Counted from the first letter of the stretch, positions 34,591 through 44,368 are shown. The stretch is DNA of 56,718 bases from Deltaproteobacteria bacterium (GCA_016875015.1 VGSJ01000010.1:1-56718), one strand, 5' to 3'. The notes: generated from the letters alone by a model not told the origin. Translations and numbers: made by a program.

Positions 34591-35559
34591 TTACTCGGAT
34601 TTGCGCAGAACGATGCGGGCCTTCAAGCCTTCTTTTAAGTCCAGGTCGGGGTTAGGGACTTTTAATTCGACTTCATAGTAGGCAGGCTGGTCCTGGCCGG
34701 TGGTAATTGAGGACCAGGAAACGCGGCTGACCTTGGCCTGGAATTTCCGCCCCGGCAGGGCGTCCAGGGTCACTTCGGCCGTTTGGCCGATTTTGACTTG
34801 GAGGGCCTCGATTTCAAAAGCCTGGGCCCGCAGGACCATGGGGTTCATCACCCCCACTTGTAAGGCGGCCGGCATGGGAGGCAGTTCGGCGCCTTCCCGC
34901 ATTTCGGGGTTGACCCAGATGACGTGGCCGCTGATGGGGGTCTTCAGGCTCACTTCCCGGGGAACCTGGCCGGGTTTCATGGAAATGCCCGCCAAGTTAC
35001 TCAAGACCTCCTGGTCTTGCTGGGCCAGTTGGCGTTCTTTTTTCAGCCTCTCCTGGAGGGTCGCCTTCTCCGCTCCCAGGAACTGCAGTTGTTGGTTGGT
35101 CTGGGCCAGGCTGTCGGCGGGGGCCAACTTTTTCTGCACCAACTGGGTGAGTTCCCGTTGTTTGCTCGTCAGGGGCACCATACTCCGCTGCACTGCCGCC
35201 AGTTTCATCTCCAGGTCGGCAAGCTGCGGCGGCGATAGGCGCTGTTGGATCGCCATCAGCGCTTCCGGAGCCAGGCGATAAGTTGCCAAGACATCCCCTG
35301 CTTTCACCTGCTGCCCGGAGTGTACCCGCAGGGAAGTGATGACGCCTTTGAAGGGCAGTTCGATGCGGCGTTTCAGGGAGCAGAATAATTTACCGTTGAA
35401 GATTATTTCCGACTCCCCGGATGAAGGAGGCGGGGTCCTCTGAGTGGCCGGCGCCTTTCCGGCGAATCCCGCTCCCGGGATGCATAATCCCAGGAAGATG
35501 GCCAACATCCAGCCCCCTAAGGCCGCCCGCTTACTTCTGCCAAGAATTCGCATCAACAT
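34591..35559 (-). CDS. periplasmic adaptor (HlyD/MacA-type membrane fusion protein)
   Basis: Adaptors link an inner-membrane transporter to a TolC-type duct. The protein has an N-terminal TM/signal segment (about 13-33), a split lipoyl-like domain (GVITSLRVHSGQQVKAGDVL at about 73-92; SLKTPISGHVIWVNPEMREG at about 205-225), a helical hairpin (about 105-190) and a C-terminal beta-barrel part (GQTAEVTLDALPGRKFQAKV). The hairpin is short. It overlaps the TolC-like gene by 29 bases, so the tripartite pump parts are translated in close order. Confidence 0.88.
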   Translation of the reverse strand: MLMRILGRSKRAALGGWMLAIFLGLCIPGAGFAGKAPATQRTPPPSSGESEIIFNGKLFCSLKRRIELPFKGVITSLRVHSGQQVKAGDVLATYRLAPEALMAIQQRLSPPQLADLEMKLAAVQRSMVPLTSKQRELTQLVQKKLAPADSLAQTNQQLQFLGAEKATLQERLKKERQLAQQDQEVLSNLAGISMKPGQVPREVSLKTPISGHVIWVNPEMREGAELPPMPAALQVGVMNPMVLRAQAFEIEALQVKIGQTAEVTLDALPGRKFQAKVSRVSWSSITTGQDQPAYYEVELKVPNPDLDLKEGLKARIVLRKSE

Positions 35560-37006
35560 AGGTATTACCTAAATCTCCTGTAAGCTCCCGAAGCTTTAGA
35601 ACTGCCTTGTCATAGTCCAGGCCTCGGGTCACCGTGTCCTTTTGAGCTTTTAGCACCGTCTTGCGACTTTCCAAAAGCACCGGGAGGGGCGCCTCGCCGG
35701 AATGGTAGCGGACTTCTTGCTGGTTGGCCTTGAGCCGGGCCAGTTCTTCCAGGGATTGGGTATTTTTTAGGATTACCTTTTGGTCGTGAACCTGTGCCAT
35801 TTGACTGAACCATTTATCCTCTAATTGATCCGCTCTCTGTCCTATTTTAGCATCAGCCTGCCTTAAGACAGCTTTTTGCCGGGAGACGTTACGGATTCGG
35901 GAAAATCCATCCCACACCGGGACCTCGACACCTAAGCCGACATAAAGGCCATGGCCCGTGCTTACACTCAAGGGGTCGGGCGTCTGGGTGTTTAAGGCGA
36001 TGGTGGGAAAGGACTTGACGATGGCCAGAGAGACATTATAGGCCTGGAGCTGTTTATAGATCTCGAGCGCCTTGAGGTCGTAGGAACGGCTCTTGGCTTC
36101 CTCCACCGTAACGGTGGCCGGATTGAAACTGCCCAACACCTGTCGCCGGCTGTCTTGGAAAACCGGGGTGATATTCTGGCTGGCTGGCAACCCCAGGGAA
36201 TTCTTCAGGGCGGTTAGGGTCCGCTTTATAGCCAGGTCGATTCCCTCCTGCTCGCCCCGGGCCAACTGCAATTCCTGCTGGGCTACCTTGACTTCCAGGG
36301 AGGCGCCCGTTCCGATAGTCACCTGGTTTTCCGCATAGGTGAGGTTTTCCTGGGCCACCGTAATCAGGTTTTTCTGGTATCCTGCCAGCCTGTGCAAGGC
36401 TTCCAGTTGCAGGTACAAAGTTCCCAGACGTTCCAGCCCAACGGAAACTACGCTCATGTGACTGAGAACCGCCACCTTTGTGCCCAACTTATGGGCCTGG
36501 AGGCTAAAGTACGCCCCCAAGGGATTATACGGGTCCGTAGTAAAGCTGAAACTGTAGGGCTTGCCTAAGCCTGGCGCCGAGGGGCGGTTTACATAATAAT
36601 AGGTGCGGAAGGTCAAGGGGGGAACCATCGCATACCGACTGTCGGTTTCGTCCAGCCGCCGGATCTCGATGTCCACGGAACTTTTGGTGAAAGCAGGGGA
36701 CTGGGTTATGGCGATTTTGACGGCTTCATCAAAAGTCAGCGGGGCGCCAGGGTCCGGGATCTGGGCCGCCGGGCGCGGGTCGGCGCCCTGGGCCGGCCGG
36801 CACCAGCCCATCACCCCGCCAGTCATCACCAGCAGAGCGATAATCAGACAGGCTTGGGTGGCGGCGATCCAGGGGGCGTAACCAGACAAGATATGCCGGT
36901 GACCCCGTCCCGTTCCGGCGGGGTCAACCATAGCGCTCACAGAGCAACCCGCGAACCTGATTATGGTGGCCGGGCGCGCTGGCGGTTTCCTGGTGTGTAG
37001 GCTCAT
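35531..37006 (-). CDS. TolC-like outer-membrane efflux protein
   Basis: The mature protein follows a long N-terminal region with a hydrophobic segment (about 52-66); the real signal may start downstream of the ATG at 37006. Two OEP repeats are visible: about 95-290 (FDEAVKIAITQSPAF, then YLQLEALHRLAGYQKNLITV) and about 305-480 (LKALEIYKQLQAYNVSLAIV, YVGLGVEVPVWDGF and long coiled helices). It would form the trimeric duct through the outer membrane. The start overlaps the ATPase gene by four bases. Confidence 0.88.
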   Translation of the reverse strand: MSLHTRKPPARPATIIRFAGCSVSAMVDPAGTGRGHRHILSGYAPWIAATQACLIIALLVMTGGVMGWCRPAQGADPRPAAQIPDPGAPLTFDEAVKIAITQSPAFTKSSVDIEIRRLDETDSRYAMVPPLTFRTYYYVNRPSAPGLGKPYSFSFTTDPYNPLGAYFSLQAHKLGTKVAVLSHMSVVSVGLERLGTLYLQLEALHRLAGYQKNLITVAQENLTYAENQVTIGTGASLEVKVAQQELQLARGEQEGIDLAIKRTLTALKNSLGLPASQNITPVFQDSRRQVLGSFNPATVTVEEAKSRSYDLKALEIYKQLQAYNVSLAIVKSFPTIALNTQTPDPLSVSTGHGLYVGLGVEVPVWDGFSRIRNVSRQKAVLRQADAKIGQRADQLEDKWFSQMAQVHDQKVILKNTQSLEELARLKANQQEVRYHSGEAPLPVLLESRKTVLKAQKDTVTRGLDYDKAVLKLRELTGDLGNTYVDANSWQK

Positions 37007-37710
37007 TGTTCATAAAGGACACCGTCTCGTATCGAACTGATCCGGGTACATTCGGCGGCAATTTCGGGATCATGCGTGACTACTATGATGGCAGTCTTAC
37101 CGTCACTGACAATTTCCGCAAAATGGTCCAGGATTGAGTGGCCATGGCTCCGGTCGAGCTGGCCGGTAGGTTCGTCGGCAAGAATGACCTGGGGTTGGTT
37201 GACCAGGGCCCGGGCCACTGCCACCCTTTGGCGCTCACCCCCGGAAAGGCGATTGGAAGAGTGGTTGATCCGGTGCCCCAGGTTGACGCGGTCCAGGGCG
37301 GCGGCAATGCGGTCCGGTCGGTCCCGCCGGTCAACTCCGGCATAGATTAAAGGGAATTCCAGATTTTCATAGACGGTGGAGTTTTCCAACAGATCACAGC
37401 TCTGAAAGACAAATCCCACCCGCTTGCGCCGAAATTCCGCCTGGGCGTTGCGATCCAGGCTGAGGACATCTTGACCGCCTAAAAAATATGAGCCGCTGGT
37501 GGGATGGAGAAAAATTCCCAGGATAAAGAGTAAGGTGGACTTCCCGGACCCCGAAGGCCCCATGATCGCCACGATCTCGCCGGAGTAGACCTTCAAATTG
37601 ACATCGTGGAGCACGTGAATCAGATCGACGCCGTTGTCATAGGTCTTGCACAGGTCGGTCACCCGAATCAAGGCGCCGTTGCCCTGGTTGGAAGAAGCCA
37701 ACTTATTCAT
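37003..37710 (-). CDS. ABC transporter ATPase, LolD/MacB type
   Basis: The 235-residue ATPase has Walker A GPSGSGKST, a Q-loop in VGFVFQSCDLL, the signature LSGGERQRVAVARAL, Walker B VILADEPTGQLD and the H-loop in VVTHDPE. The sequence type (DVNLKVYSGEIVAIMGPSGS) is that of LolD/MacB/FtsE exporters, which move lipoproteins, lipids or peptides by a mechanotransmission cycle. It overlaps the permease gene by eight bases and the TolC-like gene by four. Confidence 0.93.
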   Translation of the reverse strand: MNKLASSNQGNGALIRVTDLCKTYDNGVDLIHVLHDVNLKVYSGEIVAIMGPSGSGKSTLLFILGIFLHPTSGSYFLGGQDVLSLDRNAQAEFRRKRVGFVFQSCDLLENSTVYENLEFPLIYAGVDRRDRPDRIAAALDRVNLGHRINHSSNRLSGGERQRVAVARALVNQPQVILADEPTGQLDRSHGHSILDHFAEIVSDGKTAIIVVTHDPEIAAECTRISSIRDGVLYEQ

Positions 37711-38878
37711 AGCGGATGGCGGTTACCACTTCCATGCGACTGGCCCGGATTGAAGGATAGAGGCCAGCCCCCACGCCAATCGCCACTGCGAACAGGAAGG
37801 CCAGGGTCACCCCTAATAAAAAGAGATTTTCCGGCGGGCGGCTCTCAATGACGTAGCTCAAAACCTCCATCGTGATGCGGCCTATCCCGGCCCCCAAGAG
37901 GGCCGCCCCCACGCTCAGACAGAGAGCCTCGGAGAGAAATTGCGCCAGAATATCCCGATCTTCAGCGCCCATGGCCTTTTTCAACCCGATCTCCCGGGTT
38001 CGGGAGGTGACCGCGGCCATCATCACATTCCAGATGCCGACGCCCCCCAAGAGAAAGGTGGCGCTGGTGGCCAGGTAAATCAAAAATTCGATCCACCAAG
38101 CCAGCATCTGTACCCGTTTCAAGACTTCCCAGGAGACTTCGACGTGAAGTTCTTCGGGCGATTGGTAAGATTTGACGATCCCGGGAATCGCCGCCGCGAC
38201 GGCGCCGACATCATCCCAGGTGGCGCAACGCAGATAGAGACGGTCGGCCAGCAGTCTGCCCGGGAAACGGTCCGTGGCGGTTGTGAGCGGCAGGAAAACG
38301 GAGTTCGCCAAGCCGCTGTCGGTAACTCCCCCCAACACCCCGGAAATCCGATAAATCTCCTGGTTGATCTCCAGGTCTTTGCCTCTGACCTGGGTGTTGC
38401 CGAAAATCTTTTTGGCCAGTTCGGCCCCTAAAACGGCCTCCCGTTTGTGCCCGGCCACGGCGTCAGAACCGAACAGTTTTCCGGTAAGGGGCCAAAAATT
38501 ACGGACCTGCCAGAAACCTTCATCCACCGCCATGGTAGTGAAGGCGAAGTTTTGGCCTTGGAAGTTGGCTTGGCTATGCTTGACGGCCGTAAGACTTAAT
38601 TCTTTGACACCGTCGAGGTGCTTGAGGGCGGCGAGGGTTTGCTCCCGGAACCATTGGGGCCGGTAAGACCGCTGATTATCGAAATAAATTCTTAAGATGG
38701 TAACCCCGCCGATCAGCTCAAGATTCTCGTTGAAGTTTTTCTTGACCTCCCGGCTCATGGTTACAATATTGAGGAATCCGGCAACGCCCAAAGCAATAGC
38801 CAACACCACCCCTATGTAGCGGCGGCGATGGCGCATCACCTGACGTACGCTTACGCGCATGAGGTCGTTAAACTTCAT
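37703..38878 (-). CDS. ABC transporter permease, MacB/FtsX type
   Basis: From ATG 38878 (AGAGGAA upstream), 391 residues: an N-terminal TM helix (about 22-42), a periplasmic MacB domain (about 45-255; VTILRIYFDNQRS, PLTGKLFGSDAV, AVLGAELAKKIFG) and a FtsX domain with three TM helices (about 270-390; NVMMAAVTSRTREIGLKKAMGA, GLYPSIRASRMEVVTAIRYE). It acts as a dimer with the ATPase and couples with the adaptor and duct encoded downstream. It begins 28 bases after the PLP enzyme gene. Confidence 0.9.
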   Translation of the reverse strand: MKFNDLMRVSVRQVMRHRRRYIGVVLAIALGVAGFLNIVTMSREVKKNFNENLELIGGVTILRIYFDNQRSYRPQWFREQTLAALKHLDGVKELSLTAVKHSQANFQGQNFAFTTMAVDEGFWQVRNFWPLTGKLFGSDAVAGHKREAVLGAELAKKIFGNTQVRGKDLEINQEIYRISGVLGGVTDSGLANSVFLPLTTATDRFPGRLLADRLYLRCATWDDVGAVAAAIPGIVKSYQSPEELHVEVSWEVLKRVQMLAWWIEFLIYLATSATFLLGGVGIWNVMMAAVTSRTREIGLKKAMGAEDRDILAQFLSEALCLSVGAALLGAGIGRITMEVLSYVIESRPPENLFLLGVTLAFLFAVAIGVGAGLYPSIRASRMEVVTAIRYE

Positions 38879-38906
38879 TAGGCGCGTTTCCTCTAAATAT
38901 CCCCAA

Positions 38907-40205
38907 TCAATCGCCCAACATGCTGACGGCAGCGCCATTGGCACCAGGATAGGTCGTGGTAAATCCCCCCTCCTCCAGGAAAGCGTCCGGCTGGGTGAAG
39001 TCACAAGCCCGGATACGATGTTTTTTGGCCAATTTTTCCAGGATTTCCAAGACGTAGGTAATCTGGCTTTCCTTGTGGGTGCTCATGTAAGCGGTGCGGA
39101 TAACCGCTTGCCCCCGAGGGACTGCCGGATAGATGGCGGGCAAAGCAAAAACACCGTGCTCAAACAGGTCACGCGCAAACAGCGCTGCTTTCTCTTCCCC
39201 CCCGATGTGTATGGGGATGATGGGGGATTTGGAGTTTTTGGTAATGAGCCCGATCTCCCGGTATCCGGCATGGACATGGCGGGTGATGTCCCAGAGGCGG
39301 GTAACCCGGTCGGGGTCCTCATCCAGGATATCCAGACAGGTCAAAACGGTGGCGGTATTGCTGGCGGGAAGGGCGGCTGAGAAAATGAGCGGCTTGGAAT
39401 GGTGTCGCAGATATTCCAGCACCGCGTCATCATCGGCGGCGATGAATCCACCGATGGAAGCCAGGGCCTTGCTGAAGGTGCCCATAATAAAGTCAACTTC
39501 AGACGTGAGTCCGAAATGATTAGCCGTTCCCCGTCCCCCCCGGCCCATCACTCCCAACCCATGGGCGTCATCCAGATAGATAAGCAGGTCCGGATGATTT
39601 TTCTTCAGCGCCACTAGTTCGTCCAGGGGCGCCAGATCCCCGGACATGCTGAACACCCCTTCGGTGATCAGGAGCAGACAGCCGTTGGCGTTTTTTTGGC
39701 GCGCGGCCGCCAACTTGCGGGCCGCCGCCGCGGCATCGTTGTGACCAAAGGGGATCAGCCGGGCGCGTGAGGCCTGACACCCCTCAAAAATGCTGGCATG
39801 GCCTTCCCGGTCACAGACGATGATGTCCTGGGGGGTCAGCATACAGGCAATAGCCCCCAGATTAGTGGTGAACCCGGTGGCGTGGACCACCGCCTTTTTC
39901 TTACCGACAAAGGCGGCCAGTCGATCCTCCAGGGTTTCATGCAAGGTCAAGTTGCCGCACAAAAATCGGGATCCCCCGGGTCCACTACCCCACCGACGTG
40001 CAGCCTTGGCCGTTGCCTCAATTACTCTGGGATCGTGAGTAAATCCCAGGTAGTCATTGGACCCAATCATAATCAGACGCCGGCCCGACACCTCTACTTC
40101 CGTGCCCCAAGATCGGTCTATGGGCCGGAAGTAAGGGTAAAACCCTTGTTCCTTGGCGTCTTGGACCATAAGAGCAAAAGGTTGGCAGCGGTTTCTAAGT
40201 TTCAT
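38907..40205 (-). CDS. spt: alpha-oxoamine synthase, serine-palmitoyltransferase-like
   Basis: Enzymes of this PLP family condense an amino acid with an acyl-CoA or acyl-ACP: SPT (serine plus palmitoyl), BioF and KBL. Motifs: SNDYLGFTHDPRVIEA, WGSGPGGSRFLCGNL, REGHASIFEGCQ (His stacking on PLP), EGVFSMSGDLAPL, YLDDAHGLGVMG (Asp pairing the pyridine N) and the Schiff-base Lys in TFSKALASIGGFI. HASIFEGCQ and the position ahead of an acyltransferase favour SPT over BioF or KBL, and no biotin or threonine genes are near. The C-terminus is about 30 residues longer than BioF. First gene of the operon; GGAGGGGG lies upstream of ATG 40205. Confidence 0.75.
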   Translation of the reverse strand: MKLRNRCQPFALMVQDAKEQGFYPYFRPIDRSWGTEVEVSGRRLIMIGSNDYLGFTHDPRVIEATAKAARRWGSGPGGSRFLCGNLTLHETLEDRLAAFVGKKKAVVHATGFTTNLGAIACMLTPQDIIVCDREGHASIFEGCQASRARLIPFGHNDAAAAARKLAAARQKNANGCLLLITEGVFSMSGDLAPLDELVALKKNHPDLLIYLDDAHGLGVMGRGGRGTANHFGLTSEVDFIMGTFSKALASIGGFIAADDDAVLEYLRHHSKPLIFSAALPASNTATVLTCLDILDEDPDRVTRLWDITRHVHAGYREIGLITKNSKSPIIPIHIGGEEKAALFARDLFEHGVFALPAIYPAVPRGQAVIRTAYMSTHKESQITYVLEILEKLAKKHRIRACDFTQPDAFLEEGGFTTTYPGANGAAVSMLGD

Positions 40206-40245
40206 AAAAGGATTCTACCCCCTCCCCCTCCGGTAGGTTTACACC

Positions 40246-40274
40246 TTTTTATTTCTATCTTGAGAAAATGTCAA
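40246..40274 (-). promoter_or_regulatory. possible promoter of the lipid/export operon
   Basis: Minus strand: TTGACA at 40274-40269, 17-base spacer, TAAAAA at 40251-40246. The predicted start is about 35 bases before the spt ATG. A second minus-strand TTGTCA lies near 40356, and the plus strand also shows TTGACA there. The rest of 40206-40626 is an AT-rich stretch without genes. Confidence 0.4.
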
Positions 40275-40626
40275 TGAGATTTGTATTAATAAATAGATAA
40301 CCTCCTTATCCCACCCCCTTGACATCGGCATATCCTACCACAAATGAACCAATTTTTTGACAAAAAAATTTCCTTTCGCATGATATATCGGCAACTGCTA
40401 AGAATTATACCATTTTTTGTTGCCTCGTGCTTCGAAAAAATTTATCGCCAGGCTTTAAGTTCTGGCCCGCGCCCGGCGGCCTCGGCTCAAGAGTTGACAG
40501 TGAGATAGACCGCAGCCACGGCCTAAAAGTTAAGCACCAGAAGCCGGGGGTCCGATACGGATCCCCGGCGCTTGCCAAGCCTCCCCCCAACGCCCTTGCC
40601 TGGGTAACCTCCGAATCTGAAAAAAT

Positions 40627-42132
40627 TCATGACTGCCCCGGGACCCCGCTCAACAGGCGTCGTATGGCTCGGGCCTGGCCGGGCGTGATGGTGGGATGGG
40701 CATCAGGACAAAACTTCCGGTATTCCTCCGCCGTGATGGACTGGGAAGCAGCGGTGTCGTGGTTGAGCACGACATAGCACTTTCTGGCCAAACGGCTCAT
40801 CTCCAGGTATTTGGCGGTCCAGAGCGGCAGGCTGCAGAACTGCGCGCCTACCATCACGGCCAGGATAACCCCTCCCAGGGCCTCGGCCCACCGTCGGGAC
40901 GGCAGCCTGGCGGCCAGCAGGCGCCAGGCAATTCCCACCAAAAGCAGGGCGCCGATCAAGGTAAAGATGTCGTAACGGGCTACAAAAGCCTGACTCACCG
41001 ACCGCTGATAACGGGTCAGGGAGACCAGGAAGAAAGGCAGGACGTTGGCCAACAGGGCCCAAAAGGCCAGGCGTTTGTCCGGCTTCTCGCCCCAGAACCA
41101 GATTGCCGCCAAACTTGCGGTCAACAGGGCGACCCCGGCGATGTAAGCCGGGATAGGAAAGTGGTAATGACCCCAAAACAGGTAAAGGAAGGGGGACACC
41201 AGGCCGCCGCATAGGAGGTGCAAGAGATAGGCGGGGCCGGGCAGACTGGAAAATACCTGAAAATTGCGGCTGGCGGCGGCGGGGAGACCCGCAAACCGGA
41301 AATAGCCGACGGCAAATAGGACGTACACCAAGACGACTACCCCGGCAACGGCCCAGAACGCCCCCCAGGAGACCCGCTCTCCCATGATGAGGATATAGAG
41401 GGGTAACGCCAGGAGCCCGAGCAGCGGGTAGTTGTGCGAGAGCAGGGACAAGGCGGCGCACACGCCAATGCCCCAGAGCTTGCCGCCCGAGGGGGCGTGC
41501 AGATACCGGTCGGTCAAGAGCAGCGCCCCCAGAAAAAACCCCAGGCTCAAAAGATAGCCGATATAAAAGGCGTTCCAGGCAGTGGCGTGATGGACCGCAG
41601 CCACGGCATAGAGCAGGCTCAGGGTTAAAGCCAGGCCAGGCTCCCAGTGCCGCCGGAAAAAGTTGTAGAGCAGAAAAGCATTTACGCCGGTGCCCAGGCA
41701 GTTGATCAACACCAGGAGAGAGTAATTTTCACCGGCAATTTTTACCAAGCCATAGTAAAGCAGGAGAAAGAAGGGGAACCATTGCTCGCCGTCCGGGGTG
41801 ACGAGGTATTGTCCGAAAGGACGCTCCGCCATTTGGATGAGGGCAGTCCAATCGTCTAACATATAAAAAAATCCCGGTCTCCAGAAAATGATTACCGGCA
41901 CCGCCAGCAACATGAGCAACACCGGGATCGGGCGCCCCCACGCGGAAGCCGGTCTTGATTTCCCGGGGGGTGGCGCCTCACCCGGCTGCAGGTTTGATGG
42001 TCTGAGAATGGCTCTTATCCAATCGGCGTTTTTGAACCGCAACTTAAACTTTCCCGAGCCCGCAGCTCCGCCGCGGCCGGGTGCACCTTCCCGGAAGGAA
42101 TAAGGCCGAGGAGCAAGTGGAAAAACCAACAA
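40627..42132 (-). CDS. polytopic membrane protein, GT-C glycosyltransferase-like
   Basis: About 500 residues with 11-12 TM helices from residue 70 on. The first periplasmic loop has an acidic motif followed by a Trp (FFYMLDDWTALIQM), typical of GT-C enzymes acting on polyprenyl-linked sugars, and the C-terminal tail is soluble (about 455-501). The frame opens at 42132, 118 bases inside the O-antigen ligase gene. The first 60 residues are polar and Pro/Gly-rich, so the true start may be later, e.g. TTG near 42042. It is a likely sugar-modifying partner of the O-antigen ligase. Confidence 0.7.
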   Translation of the reverse strand: MLVFPLAPRPYSFREGAPGRGGAAGSGKFKLRFKNADWIRAILRPSNLQPGEAPPPGKSRPASAWGRPIPVLLMLLAVPVIIFWRPGFFYMLDDWTALIQMAERPFGQYLVTPDGEQWFPFFLLLYYGLVKIAGENYSLLVLINCLGTGVNAFLLYNFFRRHWEPGLALTLSLLYAVAAVHHATAWNAFYIGYLLSLGFFLGALLLTDRYLHAPSGGKLWGIGVCAALSLLSHNYPLLGLLALPLYILIMGERVSWGAFWAVAGVVVLVYVLFAVGYFRFAGLPAAASRNFQVFSSLPGPAYLLHLLCGGLVSPFLYLFWGHYHFPIPAYIAGVALLTASLAAIWFWGEKPDKRLAFWALLANVLPFFLVSLTRYQRSVSQAFVARYDIFTLIGALLLVGIAWRLLAARLPSRRWAEALGGVILAVMVGAQFCSLPLWTAKYLEMSRLARKCYVVLNHDTAASQSITAEEYRKFCPDAHPTITPGQARAIRRLLSGVPGQS

Positions 42133-43262
42133 CTTTGGGGGAAAAGCAGCCCGTCAAAGAGTTGAAAATGCACCAGCGCCACGGTCAGGGGAAACAGGAG
42201 CACCAGGGGATGGAAGAACAGGCCGACCGGAGGTTTGAAGGCCATACCCATCAATCTGGCCAGGAGGATCCCCAGGGCGGCCAGGTAGGTCAGGGTGAAA
42301 GGCAACCCCAGACCCACCATAAAAGTCAGGAACTGGTTATCGGCAGTGACAATATCACGGGCGACGCGGGTAAACTCTTCTTTCGTGATAGCGGGGTAGG
42401 AAGGCTGATAATCCTGCATGAAATTTTCCCGGGGAGTCCGAAGGCCGATCCCGAGCCCGGGATGCTGCTTAACAATACTCCAGGAAAAGGGGAAATTTTC
42501 CACCCGGTAAGCCGGATAGGCCATGGAGAACTTGTGCCAGATGATTTTTTGATGAAATACGCCCACCACCAGGGCCATGACCAGGCAGATGAACACCAGG
42601 TATTTCCACCGTAAGGCTCCCCAGACGGCGCCTACCAGAAAAACCCCCAGGGGGATAAAAACTACGGATATCCTTTCACTGAGACACAGGATGATATAGC
42701 TGAGACCCAAAAGGATGATGCCCATGACCATCAAGGGCCTGGACTTGTGGTCCAGCAGGGCCAGGGGCGCAAAGGACAGGAGGAGCATGACGTTGGTGAG
42801 GGAATGGGAATGGTACGGTAAAAACCGGGCGATATTCCCCGCGGTCAGGTAACCCACAAGACTCAAAAACACCATGGCGGACAGCAGGACAAGGCCGAGC
42901 CACTGGAGGCGGCGTTGGTTTTCCGGAGTTTGCAACAGGATCCGGGCGCACCAGAATCCCCCCAGCCCGGAGGCCAGCAAGACGAACACCCGAAAGGAAG
43001 AAGATAACGGCGTGAGGCTGAACAGGCCGCTGATCCCGGCGATCACCGCCAGGGCCGCGGAGATCAAGAATTCCGGCGACCTGGGATTGATGGCGCCGCG
43101 CTTGCTGAAGACCACCGCCACGAGCAGGGTGAGAAAACACAACAGGCCCGAAAACAGGTTGGCTCTTTCCCCGGCAACCAACAAGAAGGACGGGTGTTGG
43201 AGGGCCAACTGGCAGGAGGTGGCGGCAAAAAAAATCCAGATAAACTTTTCCGACCTGGTCAT
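42015..43262 (-). CDS. O-antigen ligase / polymerase family membrane protein
   Basis: WaaL/Wzy-type proteins join O-polysaccharide to lipid A-core or polymerise repeat units on the periplasmic face. About ten TM helices, then a large periplasmic loop with the family pattern (ENFPFSWSIVKQHPGLGIGL, RTPRENFMQDY, TADNQFLTFMVGLGL; about 255-340). From ATG 43262 (AAGG upstream) it has 415 residues; GTG 43289 is an alternative start. WaaL and Wzy cannot be told apart here. Its neighbours are glycan genes. Confidence 0.82.
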   Translation of the reverse strand: MTRSEKFIWIFFAATSCQLALQHPSFLLVAGERANLFSGLLCFLTLLVAVVFSKRGAINPRSPEFLISAALAVIAGISGLFSLTPLSSSFRVFVLLASGLGGFWCARILLQTPENQRRLQWLGLVLLSAMVFLSLVGYLTAGNIARFLPYHSHSLTNVMLLLSFAPLALLDHKSRPLMVMGIILLGLSYIILCLSERISVVFIPLGVFLVGAVWGALRWKYLVFICLVMALVVGVFHQKIIWHKFSMAYPAYRVENFPFSWSIVKQHPGLGIGLRTPRENFMQDYQPSYPAITKEEFTRVARDIVTADNQFLTFMVGLGLPFTLTYLAALGILLARLMGMAFKPPVGLFFHPLVLLFPLTVALVHFQLFDGLLFPQSCWFFHLLLGLIPSGKVHPAAAELRARESLSCGSKTPIG

Positions 43263-43493
43263 TGCCGCCTTTTCGCCTGGGGCCGCCACATGGTTAACCT
43301 CAAGGGGTTTGCATTTTGGGATAAATCTTAGTATGAAGTTCAGGTAACAGGCCGGAGTCGCCAGAAAGGGCCTCCCGGCCCCCTTGGCTTCAAATAGCCG
43401 GTCGCTGATGGTGTGCTGGAGATTCGTCAGGTCGATCTACCCAAAGCGTTATTTATCAGAAGTTTATAGCAGGTAAGCAGGAGAAAGGGAAGT

Positions 43494-44303
43494 ATGCTGG
43501 CCGGGAAAAAAGTGTTGGTGGTCATGCCTGCCTATAACGCCGCCCAAACCCTGGAACGCACCTTTCAAGACATCCCCTTTGATGTGGTGGATGAAGTTTT
43601 GCTGGTGGACGACGCCTCCCACGATGAGACGGTGGAGGTGGCCCGGCGGCTCGGGATCCGGAGCTTTTTGCATGAGCGGAACCTGGGCTATGGCCGCAAC
43701 CAAAAGACCTGTTACACCGAGGCCCTGAAACTGGGCGCCGATATCGTGGTGATGGTGCACCCCGATTACCAATATTCCCCCAAGATCATCCCGGCCCTGG
43801 CCGGTCTGGTGGCCAGCGGCGAATACGAGGTGGCCATCGGCTCCCGCATTTTGGGTGGCAAAGCCCGCCAAGGCGGCATGCCCGCCTATAAATATGTATT
43901 CAACCGCTTTCTCACCCTGCTCCAGAACCTGCTCCTGGGGGCCAAACTCTCTGAATATCATACGGGTTTTCGGGCCTTCTCCCGGAAAGTCCTGGAGACT
44001 CTCCCCCTCTGGGAAAACTCCGATGATTTTGTCTTCGACAACCAGATGCTGGCCCAGGTCATTTACTTCGGTTTTCCCATTGGTGAGGTGTCCTGTCCCA
44101 CCCGCTATTTTCCGGAAGCCTCTTCCATCAATTTTCCCCGGAGCGTGAAATACGGCCTGGGAGTGGTGGTGACTTCGGTGAGATTTTTCCTGCAAAAGCG
44201 GGGCTGGGGCCAATGCCGCATCTTTTCCCCCCAGGGCCGGGGGCTTATGCCCCGGGATTATTATGCCGAGCCCGGCCCCTCCCCGCCGGCGGCCTCGGTC
44301 TGA
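43494..44303 (+). CDS. family 2 glycosyltransferase (dolichyl-phosphate-mannose-synthase-like)
   Basis: A 269-residue cytosolic GT-A enzyme. It has the nucleotide-binding start ([20 protein letters not shown]), the DD motif in [36 protein letters not shown], a metal-site DYQY in [11 protein letters not shown] and an acceptor loop ([17 protein letters not shown]). It has no C-terminal TM helices. GGAGAAAGGG precedes the ATG. It probably loads a sugar on a polyprenyl phosphate or a glycolipid, feeding the GT-C and ligase genes on the opposite strand, with which it shares a 230-base divergent spacer (43263-43493). Confidence 0.88.
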   Translation: MLAGKKVLVVMPAYNAAQTLERTFQDIPFDVVDEVLLVDDASHDETVEVARRLGIRSFLHERNLGYGRNQKTCYTEALKLGADIVVMVHPDYQYSPKIIPALAGLVASGEYEVAIGSRILGGKARQGGMPAYKYVFNRFLTLLQNLLLGAKLSEYHTGFRAFSRKVLETLPLWENSDDFVFDNQMLAQVIYFGFPIGEVSCPTRYFPEASSINFPRSVKYGLGVVVTSVRFFLQKRGWGQCRIFSPQGRGLMPRDYYAEPGPSPPAASV

Positions 44304-44368
44304 TCCGCTCCGGGGGGCGGCGTTTCAGGTCTTGCTGCCGCGTCTCTGCGGTTGGGGGGCATCAGGGT

